Assembly: GCF_007474535.1 (NCBI RefSeq)
Contig: NZ_VKNW01000018.1
Coordinates: forward strand, 1 to 36,700
DNA length: 36,700 bases
Direction of reading: 5' to 3'
Origin: Chryseobacterium echinoideorum
GTDB taxonomy: Bacteria > Bacteroidota > Bacteroidia > Flavobacteriales > Weeksellaceae
Shown here piece by piece: positions 18,501 to 27,102 of the stretch. Numbering within the stretch: the stretch's first letter is position 1; each line of letters opens with the position of its first letter. The notes below the pieces were generated by a model. That model was not told the origin of the DNA and did no database searches. It saw only the letters and a program-made list of their open reading frames with translations. The translations under genes were made by a program, and so were the position numbers.

Positions 18501-19818
18501 TATAATCTGAATAAGAAACTAAAAACTCATTTTCTACAGAAATTTTAACCCCGAAGAATGTTCGTTGATTTACTACTTCATTAAAAGTAGAGAAATACCT
18601 ACTATCTTTTTCTTTATCTAATGTAAAGGCTGTACTTGTATTGACTAACTGAACTTTTACAAAAATCTTATTGGCTTCTTTTCTTGAGTCTCGACTTAAC
18701 TGAATGTTCGCAGATAGTGAAGCATAGTTATCTTGATTATCGTTTATATTAAACTTAAACAGGTGCTCTAAACCCTTTTGTCCGGATTCGTTGTCATCAA
18801 TTACAATAATATCTTCATTTGATTGAGGTTTATTGTACAAAAATGATGCTTTACTTTTGTTCTCTGGAAAATTAACGTTTTTGAGTCTAATCGTTTTTTT
18901 TATAGGATTAGATTCCCATAGTCCGTATCCCCCTGAATAAACGTCTAAAAGGTTTCGTAAATGTTCAGTTATATTTTCAATTAGTTCTATTTGTTGTGTA
19001 ATGGCATATAATTCTTGTCTTTTGTTGCTATCAGTAATTGAATTTTTCAACTCATAAAAAATGGTTGATTTTAAATTACTCAAATAACATTTTTCTTTAG
19101 ACAAAAGAGGTAAGCTATAAATGATATTTGTCTTATCATATAAACTTTCGGCTTTGTTCTTTTGAATAGATCTAATAGTGGCTTTTAGTTCAGTTATTTG
19201 TTCTGAACTTATTTTAGACAATAGTACAAAATCGTTTTGTCCTTTATTTACAATTGAAAATTGCACTAATTTGTGTTCTATTAGAAAAGTTCTAAACTCC
19301 TCTACATCAATTTCACATAATAATCCATATTTTTTATTGAATTTTCCTTCCTTATCCTGTTTTAGTTTTTTGTAATATCTAAATAAAACATCAAATTCTA
19401 TTTCCCCTTTTTCTAGAACTTTTTCATCTAAACAGAAAGTTAGCCCCATAGTTTTGGGATACATCTGATTTAATTCCACACCATTGGAAACTTCTTCAGA
19501 TTCCATACTATTATCTTGAGAATCCTTTTCTTCAACTCCATCTTCTAATTCTGTTTGTTCATTATTATCAAGAATAGCACCTTCTCCGCAAGTCCCGCTT
19601 TTATCTTCTGGAAAAAGAATACCTGTGCTATAGATAGCGGCAGGAACAATATCTAAAATCTCAGTCTCATAATTCAATGATGGTTCTGTTCTTAGATTTT
19701 TTTCCATTAAAATTTCATCATCTATGTCAACATATTTATATCCGTTTATTCCGGGACCTAATGTTTGTTCCCTAATAAACATTTCTAAAGAGTTCCTTTT
19801 TTGTAATACTTTGTTCAT
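15544..19818 (-). CDS. drmA: DrmA, SF2 helicase of a DISARM-like system
   Basis: This 1424-residue protein has a long N-terminal region and a helicase core. Seen motifs are Walker A WFPTGGGKTEAYLGL near residue 700 and a zinc-binding insertion (CPWCGS, then CSDNKCSF) near residues 805-860. A DELH-box, IIQDELHLLLGPLG, lies near residue 938, with motif III-like IISSTATTRN soon after. Motifs V/VI appear as NMISVGIDVSRFN near residue 1198 and YIQASSRVARN near residue 1223. This order and sequence are characteristic of DrmA, which binds and translocates on DNA and acts with DrmB. Start and stop codons overlap with the preceding gene (TAATG, 1-nt overlap), indicating coupled translation. Confidence 0.88.
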   Translation of the reverse strand: MNKVLQKRNSLEMFIREQTLGPGINGYKYVDIDDEILMEKNLRTEPSLNYETEILDIVPAAIYSTGILFPEDKSGTCGEGAILDNNEQTELEDGVEEKDSQDNSMESEEVSNGVELNQMYPKTMGLTFCLDEKVLEKGEIEFDVLFRYYKKLKQDKEGKFNKKYGLLCEIDVEEFRTFLIEHKLVQFSIVNKGQNDFVLLSKISSEQITELKATIRSIQKNKAESLYDKTNIIYSLPLLSKEKCYLSNLKSTIFYELKNSITDSNKRQELYAITQQIELIENITEHLRNLLDVYSGGYGLWESNPIKKTIRLKNVNFPENKSKASFLYNKPQSNEDIIVIDDNESGQKGLEHLFKFNINDNQDNYASLSANIQLSRDSRKEANKIFVKVQLVNTSTAFTLDKEKDSRYFSTFNEVVNQRTFFGVKISVENEFLVSYSDYKYSVDESGIYDEDTTTQFIYDQFKDYAIGHGCSAKWSSKNKKVETEYLPECETPDIDPIPRDKSKPAIENDKGDFTLPLFLENSQSQEFKWLSVLSDTKNSEVINGLLAFVNSYGKWIKNKKEDVKYQSDLKDIAYQELDKCEKDYQRMKINIETLLQGETNKGNLDSFRLMNGAMFMQLWHSVNVKDDKVIPIFKQDDFKLFDFDFYKIADDNLFSKTESAGWRAFQLAFILLNLDGVFKPENDENWEKRNEWVDLVWFPTGGGKTEAYLGLIALTIINRRKLHKEEGGGVASIMRYTLRLLTMQQFQRATLVIMALELIRRWGLYGLGNEPITIGLWVGDNSLPNKTEDLIVEFEKLNNHQPNKIPFSNCPWCGSIIEGEDKEDKENLNNRDNHWFSNKVHLKCSDNKCSFSYPKRRARVRQNDQGAIPVCLSDEIIYQHPPTLLFGTVDKFAQLAHKVKGTDNGRNADSRRLFGKGNWEKGKPQNGYLSPDLIIQDELHLLLGPLGSAVALFESAVDQLCTREDGTRPKIISSTATTRNTQLQIAALFDRKVNLFPKSGVECDDSFFAFYRRKFNNAEKENEEYLSKRKYLGVLPTGRTQIWMQMRLAAIIMTHRAIFELQELSDKTPIDFDNYDKDFEKAMDYYYTTISYFNSLKEVGKTQSQVQTYILKELRRVFNRVIRPQKLMHSLYTYGPIREAELTGRLSGKEVKNELKNVETKWKAQNRFANIEIEEIIRGNVPPEFVVATNMISVGIDVSRFNTIIMNSMPRNTAEYIQASSRVARNDYGLVLTVHHPFRARDISHYEKFIEFHEKMYSYVEPISITPFTKKSVERYMGLYLATMIRHTTRFTERDSASNISSISNEDLSSIISELTEYFDNRKERLSNFDKLINNLLKQENVIQIKQWIEEAFEEWKELEENLDSSTDLVFNRKKNGANQARKQEQLYVDIEEYEGNIHSKKWQVPMSLRVIEPEAAIKINSI

Positions 19819-22268
19819 TATTCAACTTTTTTGAATTTTTCCAATTCTTTCAATGTTACCTCTGCTTTTATCAGTTCAACCAAGGTAATTAAGTTATCTC
19901 CCAAATATTTCTCATCAATACCTAATTCATCCAAAGGGTGTTTTTTAATATATTTTGCAAGATTAGCTCTGACTATATTAAATATATCTACTCCCTCATC
20001 AAAACTACCGTCATTAAACAAATCTTGTAAAAGGCGGTTCATTTGGCGGGTACTTTGACGACTTGATTGTTTAGACGCATTTCTTAGTCGTTGTATTAGA
20101 ATAAAATATGTTTTAGGCAGATTTAGAAAATTACATAATTCTATAAAAACCTTTTTACTAAGTGGGGCTATAGAACTACTCTCAGGAATTAACCAATTAT
20201 TTTTGAAATGAGAAAAAGATACAATTTTAAGTCCTTTACTATCTAAGTGATTTTTCAACTCTTCAAACAAACCTTCCTCATTAGTTCCTGAGGCTTTCTG
20301 TTTCAATAAAATTTTCCAAAGCCTTCCAGTTGCATTCTCATCAATTTGAAACTTCTGCCGAATCACATTTAACTCCTCTTCTTGCTGAGTAGTATCTATC
20401 ATTTTTTCATACAGATTGATGCTTTCTTGAATTTCATCAAGATGGTGAATATAATATTTTTCATCTTCATCAATTGTTTCTATAATTGTTTCTATCTTTT
20501 CAACTTTAAAAGACTTGTTGTCAGTTGTGTAGATGAAAAGTTCAGAACTGTTGAAAGTTTTCTCCCTTTCGCCTTTTAATTTGAGTTTAATAGTTTCTCG
20601 ATTGTAATTGCTTGAATATTGCTGTTCTAAATCCCAATTTGTATTATCCTCTTTTTGAGGTCGTAAGCTATTGATGGATTTTTTCAACCTTTCCCATTGG
20701 AAATATTTCTGTCTTATAGGGTGATCTGAAAGCTTATGTAATTCATTTGCTACATTATATTTTGCCCACTGATATCTGTTGAAAAATAGAAATCTGTGGT
20801 ATATAGCTCCAATAATTACGTTTTTTGAAACAGTTGCTTCTGTAATATTTGGATAAAAATAATATGGATATTTTCCTTGGTCTTGATAGGATAAAACCAG
20901 AATATCTTCACAATTAATACCTCGGAGGTCAGACCAAGAACTAAACTTGTTCCCTGCCGATAATCGAAGTGTAGAGGATAGTAGTTGTTTCATCTTTTTT
21001 GTTTTGAGTATAAAATCGTCTACTATCAATAATGTTTCATTTTTTATCTTTTCAGATAAAACTTGTTTGAAATCAGAAGCGATAACCAAATTCAAAACAT
21101 TCTCCAAAGAGCCTCTTAATGCTAATGTATCTTCGTCGCTTAAATCCAATAGTCTTTGCTTTGTTTCTTCCGATATTATTTCGGAAACCCCATTCTTCGA
21201 GAATATATCATTAAGTATGAACTTTTTAATTTCTTCGTTTAAACACAAAGAAATTAAGTTCATCATTTTAATTGAGCGTAATTCATAAACATCCTGAATA
21301 CTTGTTTCAAGTAAAAAAGCATTCCATAAATCAGAATTTTCATTCCCAACAAATAAAGCGGGGATATGTTTTTTCTTATTTTGTCCTAAGATGAAATCGA
21401 TTTCATATTGAAGAATTGGATAACAATCATTATTTGAGATTTTAAGTCTACTCTGAATTAAATCTAGTTTATCTCTTAAACTTTGTACAGAACTATTTTT
21501 ATTCCCAAAAGAGAGGACTAAATATTTCTTCAGATTAATGTCAAAGTCCTTTATACCTTGTAAAGAAAAATATTGCATCATTTTCCTTCTTGCACAATCA
21601 AATAGTACGACAGTTTCTAAGTCATCTATTATTGAGTTATCTATCTCGTCTATTTGGTTTAAAGTTAGTCTTGTGTTTAACAAGTTAAATGTTGGATAGA
21701 CGTTGTAACCCTCAATAGTTGAAGCATAAGGTTTAGTATTAAAAATATCAGTTAAGGACTTTGATAATTGAACTTGACAATTAAAAATATGTTTTATATT
21801 AAATAATGTATTAAAAGATATATTATTATAGAATTTTAGAAGGTCTTTATTCTTTTTGAAATTTTCCCTAATCTTCTTCTCGTGAGCCCGAGTTATTCCG
21901 TGTGGAAAATAAATCCCTCTTCTTACTGTTTTTTCTAAAATTTCTAAATAATTTTTAAACTTGATATTGCACTCTCCTGAATTTTCATTTTTGAGTGAAT
22001 CTAAATACAATCTGATTATTAAGAATTGAGATATTGATTGTTTTTCTTTATCATCAAGTTCATAGTCGAAATGTATATGGATTGATTTAGAATCTTGTTT
22101 ATCTTCCCTAAATGACTCATCTAATAATAAATGAATATAACGCAGTAAAAGAATATGTTTTTCTTTTACTTCATTTTGGATCAACGCAACAATTTCCAGA
22201 AAAAAAGTGTCTTCTTCGCTCTGAAAGCGAAGTAAATGCTGGCGAATATGTTGGTCTATCAGATTCAC
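19818..22268 (-). CDS. DrmE-like large protein of the DISARM-like operon
   Basis: The 816-residue product lacks a P-loop or recognised nuclease motif. Its size and place between the methyltransferase side and drmA match DrmE, the uncharacterised component of class 2 DISARM, and this is the reason for the call. Visible features are a helical N-terminal half, a middle segment ETLLIVDDFILKTKKMKQLLSSTLRLSAG, then NCEDILVLSYQDQGKYPYYFYPN, a charged region (about 560-640), and a helix-rich C-terminus with RNASKQSSRQSTRQMNRLL. It overlaps both neighbours by 1 nt (TAATG junctions), so it is tightly coupled to the NERD-helicase and drmA. Another unnamed DISARM accessory is possible. Confidence 0.55.
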   Translation of the reverse strand: MNLIDQHIRQHLLRFQSEEDTFFLEIVALIQNEVKEKHILLLRYIHLLLDESFREDKQDSKSIHIHFDYELDDKEKQSISQFLIIRLYLDSLKNENSGECNIKFKNYLEILEKTVRRGIYFPHGITRAHEKKIRENFKKNKDLLKFYNNISFNTLFNIKHIFNCQVQLSKSLTDIFNTKPYASTIEGYNVYPTFNLLNTRLTLNQIDEIDNSIIDDLETVVLFDCARRKMMQYFSLQGIKDFDINLKKYLVLSFGNKNSSVQSLRDKLDLIQSRLKISNNDCYPILQYEIDFILGQNKKKHIPALFVGNENSDLWNAFLLETSIQDVYELRSIKMMNLISLCLNEEIKKFILNDIFSKNGVSEIISEETKQRLLDLSDEDTLALRGSLENVLNLVIASDFKQVLSEKIKNETLLIVDDFILKTKKMKQLLSSTLRLSAGNKFSSWSDLRGINCEDILVLSYQDQGKYPYYFYPNITEATVSKNVIIGAIYHRFLFFNRYQWAKYNVANELHKLSDHPIRQKYFQWERLKKSINSLRPQKEDNTNWDLEQQYSSNYNRETIKLKLKGEREKTFNSSELFIYTTDNKSFKVEKIETIIETIDEDEKYYIHHLDEIQESINLYEKMIDTTQQEEELNVIRQKFQIDENATGRLWKILLKQKASGTNEEGLFEELKNHLDSKGLKIVSFSHFKNNWLIPESSSIAPLSKKVFIELCNFLNLPKTYFILIQRLRNASKQSSRQSTRQMNRLLQDLFNDGSFDEGVDIFNIVRANLAKYIKKHPLDELGIDEKYLGDNLITLVELIKAEVTLKELEKFKKVE

Positions 22269-24010
22269 TATTGTACTATATTTATTTCTACATTCAACAT
22301 CGCACGAGTTATTCCCACAAACATTTCGTACTTATTAAGTTCCGAGGGTTCAGAAATAATCATATAAACATTCTTTTTTTCCAATCCTTTGAATTTTAAG
22401 ATTGAGGTATATCGGAGCTTATTCGCAGTGTCTCCGACATTTGATTCAGAAAGTTCTTCAATATCTTTAATTATCAATAATTCTCTTAAATCGTCGCTTC
22501 CTTTATAACTCCCTTTAAGAAAAGTTGATTCTATCAAAACAACACAATCACAACCTTTTAAAGAAGAGTCAGTTTCACGAATTGGCGTTAAGATTGATTT
22601 AACGATGTGCTTTTTTACACTTTGTAAATCTTTATGATAGTAAATAGAAATATTAGAATATGAATCCTTGAAATCCTCATTGCTAAATACTTTTGGGTTA
22701 TCTAATATTTCAGCACTTAATTTTCGAATATCAGGATTTTGAATACTTCGTTTTACCTCGTTCAGCTTGAAATGAGAATAATACTCTGAAATCAAGTCTG
22801 CAAGTTCAGAAACGTTCCTTCCACTAATAGAATAACTTTGATCTATATCGTAAAGAACAAGAGAGCTCCCGTTCTGTAGCCCTTTACTATTGTATCCTGA
22901 AAATGAATTAACAAATAAGTCTAAACCTTTGTCAAATACATCCTGTGCTTCATCTATAACAACAAAGTCGTAAGGGACTAATCTGCTTTCTTTATCTAAT
23001 AGAGAAATAGTTTCTTTTACCAAATCGTAAAATTCATCTTCTGAAAATCGACTCAGTTTTTCGTAATCTATTTCAGGATTAAGTTTTTGAAAAAAACGAA
23101 AAAATGTTGTTACCTCTATGTTATTTAATAAATTTCGTTCATCCAGCAATGATTTAGTATAATGCATCAATAGATTGTTCCAACATAAGTAAATGCCCTT
23201 TTTGTCTGATTGTTTGTCAATAAATGCTTTGGCAAGTGTTGTTTTTCCTGAACCTGGAGGACCCTGAATTAGAATTCTTTGATTTTTATAGAGACCTTCA
23301 AGAATTTCAATGTTATGAATCCCAAGCCACTCCAACGTGTTAATAGAAGTATTATGGTTTCTATCACCAATTTTGGGGCTTAGTATCTTTTTGATTGCGG
23401 AATACTCCTTTGCTGTAAGATTTTCATAATTTCTAAAATGTCGTTTGTGCTTGTTTTTTGAATATTCTATAGCAGCCAAAAGGAATTTTTCAATCGAATT
23501 ATCAAAATATGAAGCGTTGTATACTGTCCATAGCAAATTAGGGTCAATCAACTTTGAGTCAAAAGGATAATCAACATGTGGAAAAGCGACAACTTCGCAA
23601 AAGAAACAGTTTTTTAAATTATTGAGAACATTATCCTTTAAAGTGAATTTATACCCTTCAACTTGTTTGAAAGGATTTTGTTTCATTAGAGTTTCAAAGT
23701 TTTTTCCATAATAGAACATATTATCCATTGTTGAGATAGCTCCCCCTTTTACTTCCAATATTATCAGTCCGTGTTTAGAAAGAATAACAAAATCAATTTG
23801 TGCATTTGTTTTTTTATAATAATTCAAATGGTCTGAATGTTCAGTTAATTTCAAATCATGCCAAATGTCCCATTCAATTTCACTTTTACTCAAATCCTCC
23901 CAAAGTTTTCGATAAACATCAATTTCTCCGCGAAGAGGACTTCCGTCTTCTTTCACGATAATGCTCTCTAATGCATCTATTGGATTATTTGGATGAAAGT
24001 GAACTGGCAT
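22268..24010 (-). CDS. NERD nuclease-like plus SF1 (UvrD-like) helicase fusion in the DISARM-like operon
   Basis: This 580-residue protein joins two parts. Residues 25-160 look like a NERD domain: GEIDVY near 28, IDFVIL with D73, and LEVKGG with E86 and K88. That is the D...ExK arrangement of PD-(D/E)xK nucleases. Residues 245-575 are an SF1 ATPase: Walker A QGPPGSGKTTLAK at 249-261, Walker B VIDEAQD at 351-357, a KGLE motif (about 540) and VGITRAM (about 565), as in UvrD/Rep helicases. It is compact for a helicase, with little room for 1B/2B subdomains, so it may be a DNA-sensing ATPase. It lies 8 bp after the methyltransferase gene and overlaps the DrmE-like gene by 1 nt. It may supply nuclease activity in place of DrmC. 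Confidence 0.75.
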   Translation of the reverse strand: MPVHFHPNNPIDALESIIVKEDGSPLRGEIDVYRKLWEDLSKSEIEWDIWHDLKLTEHSDHLNYYKKTNAQIDFVILSKHGLIILEVKGGAISTMDNMFYYGKNFETLMKQNPFKQVEGYKFTLKDNVLNNLKNCFFCEVVAFPHVDYPFDSKLIDPNLLWTVYNASYFDNSIEKFLLAAIEYSKNKHKRHFRNYENLTAKEYSAIKKILSPKIGDRNHNTSINTLEWLGIHNIEILEGLYKNQRILIQGPPGSGKTTLAKAFIDKQSDKKGIYLCWNNLLMHYTKSLLDERNLLNNIEVTTFFRFFQKLNPEIDYEKLSRFSEDEFYDLVKETISLLDKESRLVPYDFVVIDEAQDVFDKGLDLFVNSFSGYNSKGLQNGSSLVLYDIDQSYSISGRNVSELADLISEYYSHFKLNEVKRSIQNPDIRKLSAEILDNPKVFSNEDFKDSYSNISIYYHKDLQSVKKHIVKSILTPIRETDSSLKGCDCVVLIESTFLKGSYKGSDDLRELLIIKDIEELSESNVGDTANKLRYTSILKFKGLEKKNVYMIISEPSELNKYEMFVGITRAMLNVEINIVQ

Positions 24011-24018
24011 AGTTATTA

Positions 24019-25746
24019 TTAATTCAGAGTTTTATTTGCTAGTGTTGAAATCTTGTTTACTCCATATAAAGCCAAGATTTGTCTCAGTGGAATTTTTTCT
24101 TTGAACTTAAATATTGAATTTGATTGGTCTTGAGTATATATTTCTTTATCTAATTCAGTTTCGTTGATTATTTTTTTTAGGTCTTCCATTAGATAAGTGG
24201 GTTCTCTTTTACCATTTTCAGATTTTTGCTGTTCATACATTTTCTGCATTAAGGATGAATTTGCAATTTTTTCAGAAAAACCATTGTTAATAATCTTTAT
24301 AAATTTTTCTCCTTCCTTAACTTCTTTTTTTATTAATTCTTCTATGCTTTTATAAAACCCATCTGAAACTTCTTGATGTTTAAAATTAACACCTGTACCG
24401 TATTGAATAGAAGTTCTCCATTTTCTAATATCTCCTTTATTAGATACAATGTTGAAATTTGAAAGTGTAACTGTTAGATTTCCGTCTTTAATGGGATGCC
24501 TTCTGTATTTTGAGTCTTTAGTTCTTTTAGGAGGATTGGTAAAAATGTATTCTTCAAATGAATTTAAATTTATTATACCGTTTAAGTTAATCTCTTGTTG
24601 TACAAATAACTTTTCAGGTATTGAATAATCATTTTGTTTTAAAAATTCCAAAGCCAATGCCCTGCTAACAGTAGGACAAACGGCATTACCTATTTGTCTC
24701 CATTTTGCATACAAATTCCCCGTAAATTGATATGTAATTGGAAAGCCCATAATAGAAGCAATCTCTCTAACCGTAGGAGATCGATATTCCCCATCTCCTT
24801 TACGAATATAATCTGATTTGTATATCAGACCTTCTCTAGATGTTCCACTTTTTGTAGCTGTTACTGTTCGGCTAGGTTTATCCAAGTTTTCGGGAAAAGA
24901 CATTTTCCCCATACAATGATGATTTGTTTTCAATTCTTTTGATTGTCTCCATTCACATTCATAAAGCCCACTATCGTAAAAATGGTCAGTAAGTTCTATC
25001 GCTTTTATTTTTATTTCTGGATAAACGGGATCAATAATATCGCTTACGAATGGTTTTAAACTAGGAGGTGGTAGCTTGTTAATAAGTTGCCCTAGTGTTC
25101 TCCAAGAATTTAAAGAAGTACCTTTTTCTATGTGTGTTGGTGTAGGAATAATAAAAATTCTTTTAGAGATTATTTCTCCAGAAATAGATCTTTTACGCGA
25201 TTGATGTGAACCATAATCTGCAGAATTTATAATAAACGTATTTGATAAGAGTCTTAACGCTTCATCTTCAGGAGATTTACCATTCTCTAATGCCCATTCT
25301 GCAAGATTTAAATCAGTAAATGTGTATACTTCTTGTAAATGCTTCTTAGAATTAACCACGTTTTCCATAAACCATCCTTCAAGAATAGAATTACTTTGAT
25401 GCTTCTTTACAGCAACAATTCTTAAAAAGGTCTTAATTAAACGTAATCCTAATTTTTTATCGGCTTTACCTGACTTATTTGAAGAGGAAAAACTGACACA
25501 AGGCGGACTTCCTAAAATTATCGATGTATTAGGTATATTCTCAATTTCCTCTATTGAATTTTCAAAATCTAAAATATTTTTTATTTCACATTGAAGGTTA
25601 AAATTGTGGTTAAAAGTATCTACAGCTGGTTTCCAATGATCGTATCCCTGAACAATATTAAATCCCATCTGTCTAAAACCTTCTGAAAAACCTCCTGCTC
25701 CACAAAAGAAATCTATGATAGTTAATGATTTATTTATTTTTTTCAC
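24019..25746 (-). CDS. C5 DNA cytosine methyltransferase (DrmMII-like)
   Basis: This 575-residue protein is a DNA (cytosine-5) methyltransferase. Seen motifs are I (IDFFCGAGGFSEGF, residues 11-24), IV with the catalytic cysteine 83 in GSPPCVSFSSSNKSG, VI (FMENVV), VIII (HQSRKRS) and X (QIGNAVCPTVSRALALEFL). A C-terminal extension of about 200 residues follows motif X; it has GTGVNFKHQEVSDGFYKS and is not recognised. In class 2 DISARM the 5mC methyltransferase marks host DNA as self. The recognition sequence cannot be inferred. The gene overlaps vsr by 17 nt, and together they lead the operon. Symbol drmMII is likely by context. Confidence 0.85.
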   Translation of the reverse strand: MKKINKSLTIIDFFCGAGGFSEGFRQMGFNIVQGYDHWKPAVDTFNHNFNLQCEIKNILDFENSIEEIENIPNTSIILGSPPCVSFSSSNKSGKADKKLGLRLIKTFLRIVAVKKHQSNSILEGWFMENVVNSKKHLQEVYTFTDLNLAEWALENGKSPEDEALRLLSNTFIINSADYGSHQSRKRSISGEIISKRIFIIPTPTHIEKGTSLNSWRTLGQLINKLPPPSLKPFVSDIIDPVYPEIKIKAIELTDHFYDSGLYECEWRQSKELKTNHHCMGKMSFPENLDKPSRTVTATKSGTSREGLIYKSDYIRKGDGEYRSPTVREIASIMGFPITYQFTGNLYAKWRQIGNAVCPTVSRALALEFLKQNDYSIPEKLFVQQEINLNGIINLNSFEEYIFTNPPKRTKDSKYRRHPIKDGNLTVTLSNFNIVSNKGDIRKWRTSIQYGTGVNFKHQEVSDGFYKSIEELIKKEVKEGEKFIKIINNGFSEKIANSSLMQKMYEQQKSENGKREPTYLMEDLKKIINETELDKEIYTQDQSNSIFKFKEKIPLRQILALYGVNKISTLANKTLN

Positions 25747-26212
25747 TGAATTTCGTTTTTGATTGATTTTCTAATCTTTCTTTAACAATTTCTACACAAG
25801 CTTCAATATTCTTCTTTATTTGGCACTCCCAAATTGTTATGGTAGACCATCCTAAAAGTTTTAATTCTTTTTGTTTTTTCAAATCACGTTCTTTATTTTT
25901 TAAGAATTTTGCTTGCCAGAACTCAGTGTTTGATTTAGGCACTCGATTATTACAATAAGGACATTGATGCCAAAAACATCCATTAACAAATATTGCTAAT
26001 TTATCTTTTGAATAAGCTATATCTGGCTTACCTGGTATAGTTTTTAGGTGTAATCTATAACCCCTTATATTGTTACTCCATAAAGCACTTCTCAGAGCTA
26101 ATTCGGGCTTGGTGTTTTTTCCCTTATTAGCACTCATCACTTTAGATGTCGATGTTTTTTCTGGGATTGGAGATCTTCCATCTCGTTTATATTCCATTAT
26201 CTCACGCCCCAT
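25730..26212 (-). CDS. vsr: Very short patch repair (Vsr) endonuclease
   Basis: This 160-residue protein matches Vsr. The family start (TSTSKVMSANKGKNTKPELALRSALW) is followed by LKTIPGKPDIAY with the catalytic Asp64, and FVNGCFWHQCPYC with His82, Cys84 and Cys87, which bind zinc. EFWQAKFLKNKERD and the WECQIKK end follow. Vsr nicks T:G mismatches that arise from deamination of 5-methylcytosine, so it normally travels with a C5 methyltransferase, as here, where the genes overlap by 17 nt. The ATG at 26212 is used; an internal ATG at 26197 (MEYKRDGRSP) is also possible. It is the first gene of the DISARM-like operon. Confidence 0.88.
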   Translation of the reverse strand: MGREIMEYKRDGRSPIPEKTSTSKVMSANKGKNTKPELALRSALWSNNIRGYRLHLKTIPGKPDIAYSKDKLAIFVNGCFWHQCPYCNNRVPKSNTEFWQAKFLKNKERDLKKQKELKLLGWSTITIWECQIKKNIEACVEIVKERLENQSKTKFSEKNK

Positions 26213-26267
26213 TTTAATTTATATTGGTCATATTCAAGCTAAAATAATATAAAATTCACAAATTGTT

Positions 26268-26283
26268 TTACGGTTTTCCGTAA
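26268..26283. promoter_or_regulatory. 16-bp palindrome upstream of the DISARM-like operon, shared with the Gabija-like operon
   Basis: TTACGGTTTTCCGTAA: 6-bp arms around TTTT, 55 bp upstream of the vsr start. The copy before the Gabija-like operon (31579-31594) is TTATGGTTTTCCATAA; only the fourth base of each arm differs, and the change is paired. Flanking bases (TTT before, TTA after) are also shared. On the operon strand it is followed 4 bp later by an ATTTG that could be a -33 element, so it looks like an operator. Confidence 0.55.
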
Positions 26284-26495
26284 TTACTATATAAACCTTT
26301 AAATTTAATCAAAATACTTATTCAATTAAGCTTTTCGATTGATATTTATATTCCTATGTTTTTCTATATCAAATAAAGACAAGTTAGTTCAGAGAAATAC
26401 ACAATAAAGTTTTGGCGATAAGCTGTACCATATTATGAAATCAGTTAAGCTTGCATAAAATTCGTTTTAATAATTTTCAAAAAAATTGCTTTATT

Positions 26496-26816
26496 TCATG
26501 TCTGCTTTTTAGCACACTTCAACTCCCCAGCAAAATCCAACATCACCACCTGGCTTCCCTGAAACGGATTATAGGAAGGCTGATAATCAATATAGCCCGA
26601 AGAATGGAGATTCTTCAGGCATTTATGATAGGTGGCTTTTGAGCGGATTTTACTGATACGCATCACTTCATCGCGGGAAATACTGACCTGATTTCGGAAA
26701 CGGCTGAAATTCCAGAACTGGAATAAGGCTAAATAGAGGCTGATGTGCGATGGATTAAGCGTATTATCCTGAGCCACCTTTTCATAGAAAGCTGTAAGAT
26801 GTTTAATATAATTCAT
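26496..26816 (-). CDS. Small HTH-like protein typical of Bacteroidota mobile islands
   Basis: This 106-residue protein starts MNYIKHLTAFYEKVAQDNTL. Its middle part, VSISRDEVMRISKIRSKATYHKCLKNLHSSGYIDYQPSY, has the look of a winged helix-turn-helix with a replication-initiator or MarR-like recognition segment. Such short proteins commonly sit beside excisionase-like genes on Bacteroidota integrative elements; the function is not established. It lies 25 bp after the excisionase-like gene on the same strand, so the two are probably one operon. The 283-bp gap to vsr holds the palindrome at 26268 and AT-rich sequence. Confidence 0.55.
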   Translation of the reverse strand: MNYIKHLTAFYEKVAQDNTLNPSHISLYLALFQFWNFSRFRNQVSISRDEVMRISKIRSKATYHKCLKNLHSSGYIDYQPSYNPFQGSQVVMLDFAGELKCAKKQT

Positions 26817-26841
26817 AATTTAGTTTCGGTGCTTCGAAATA

Positions 26842-27102
26842 TCATTGCTTCTTCTTCAGTATTTCTTCGATGTCTTTGTAATTGTAATATAGTGTCCCGC
26901 CGACACGGATGTAAGATAAAGTTCCATTGATCCGTAGCTTCTGCAATGTTCCGGAGGAGATTTTCAGAAGCACTTTGACCTCTGATGAACGCAGCCATAG
27001 TTTCTGCTGGGAAATCTTGATCTGAAATAGGTTTTGTAGGTCTTCCAGCAATTCGGTTCTAAATTCCTGAAGGTCTTCTTTGGTGATTAGGTTTACGATC
27101 AT
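26842..27102 (-). CDS. Excisionase-like HTH (helix-turn-helix 17 type) protein
   Basis: The 86-residue product has an N-terminal helical segment (KEDLQEFRTELLEDLQNLF) and a DNA-binding domain of the MerR/excisionase type: KLWLRSSEVKVLLKISSGTLQKLRINGTLSYIRVGGTLYYNYKDIEEILKKKQ spans residues 34-86. Key features are LRSSEV, SGTLQKLR and IRVGGTLYY. Proteins of this type help excision or regulate integrases on Bacteroidota mobile islands. The integrase here lies about 9 kb away at the window end and is degraded. Confidence 0.7.
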   Translation of the reverse strand: MIVNLITKEDLQEFRTELLEDLQNLFQIKISQQKLWLRSSEVKVLLKISSGTLQKLRINGTLSYIRVGGTLYYNYKDIEEILKKKQ

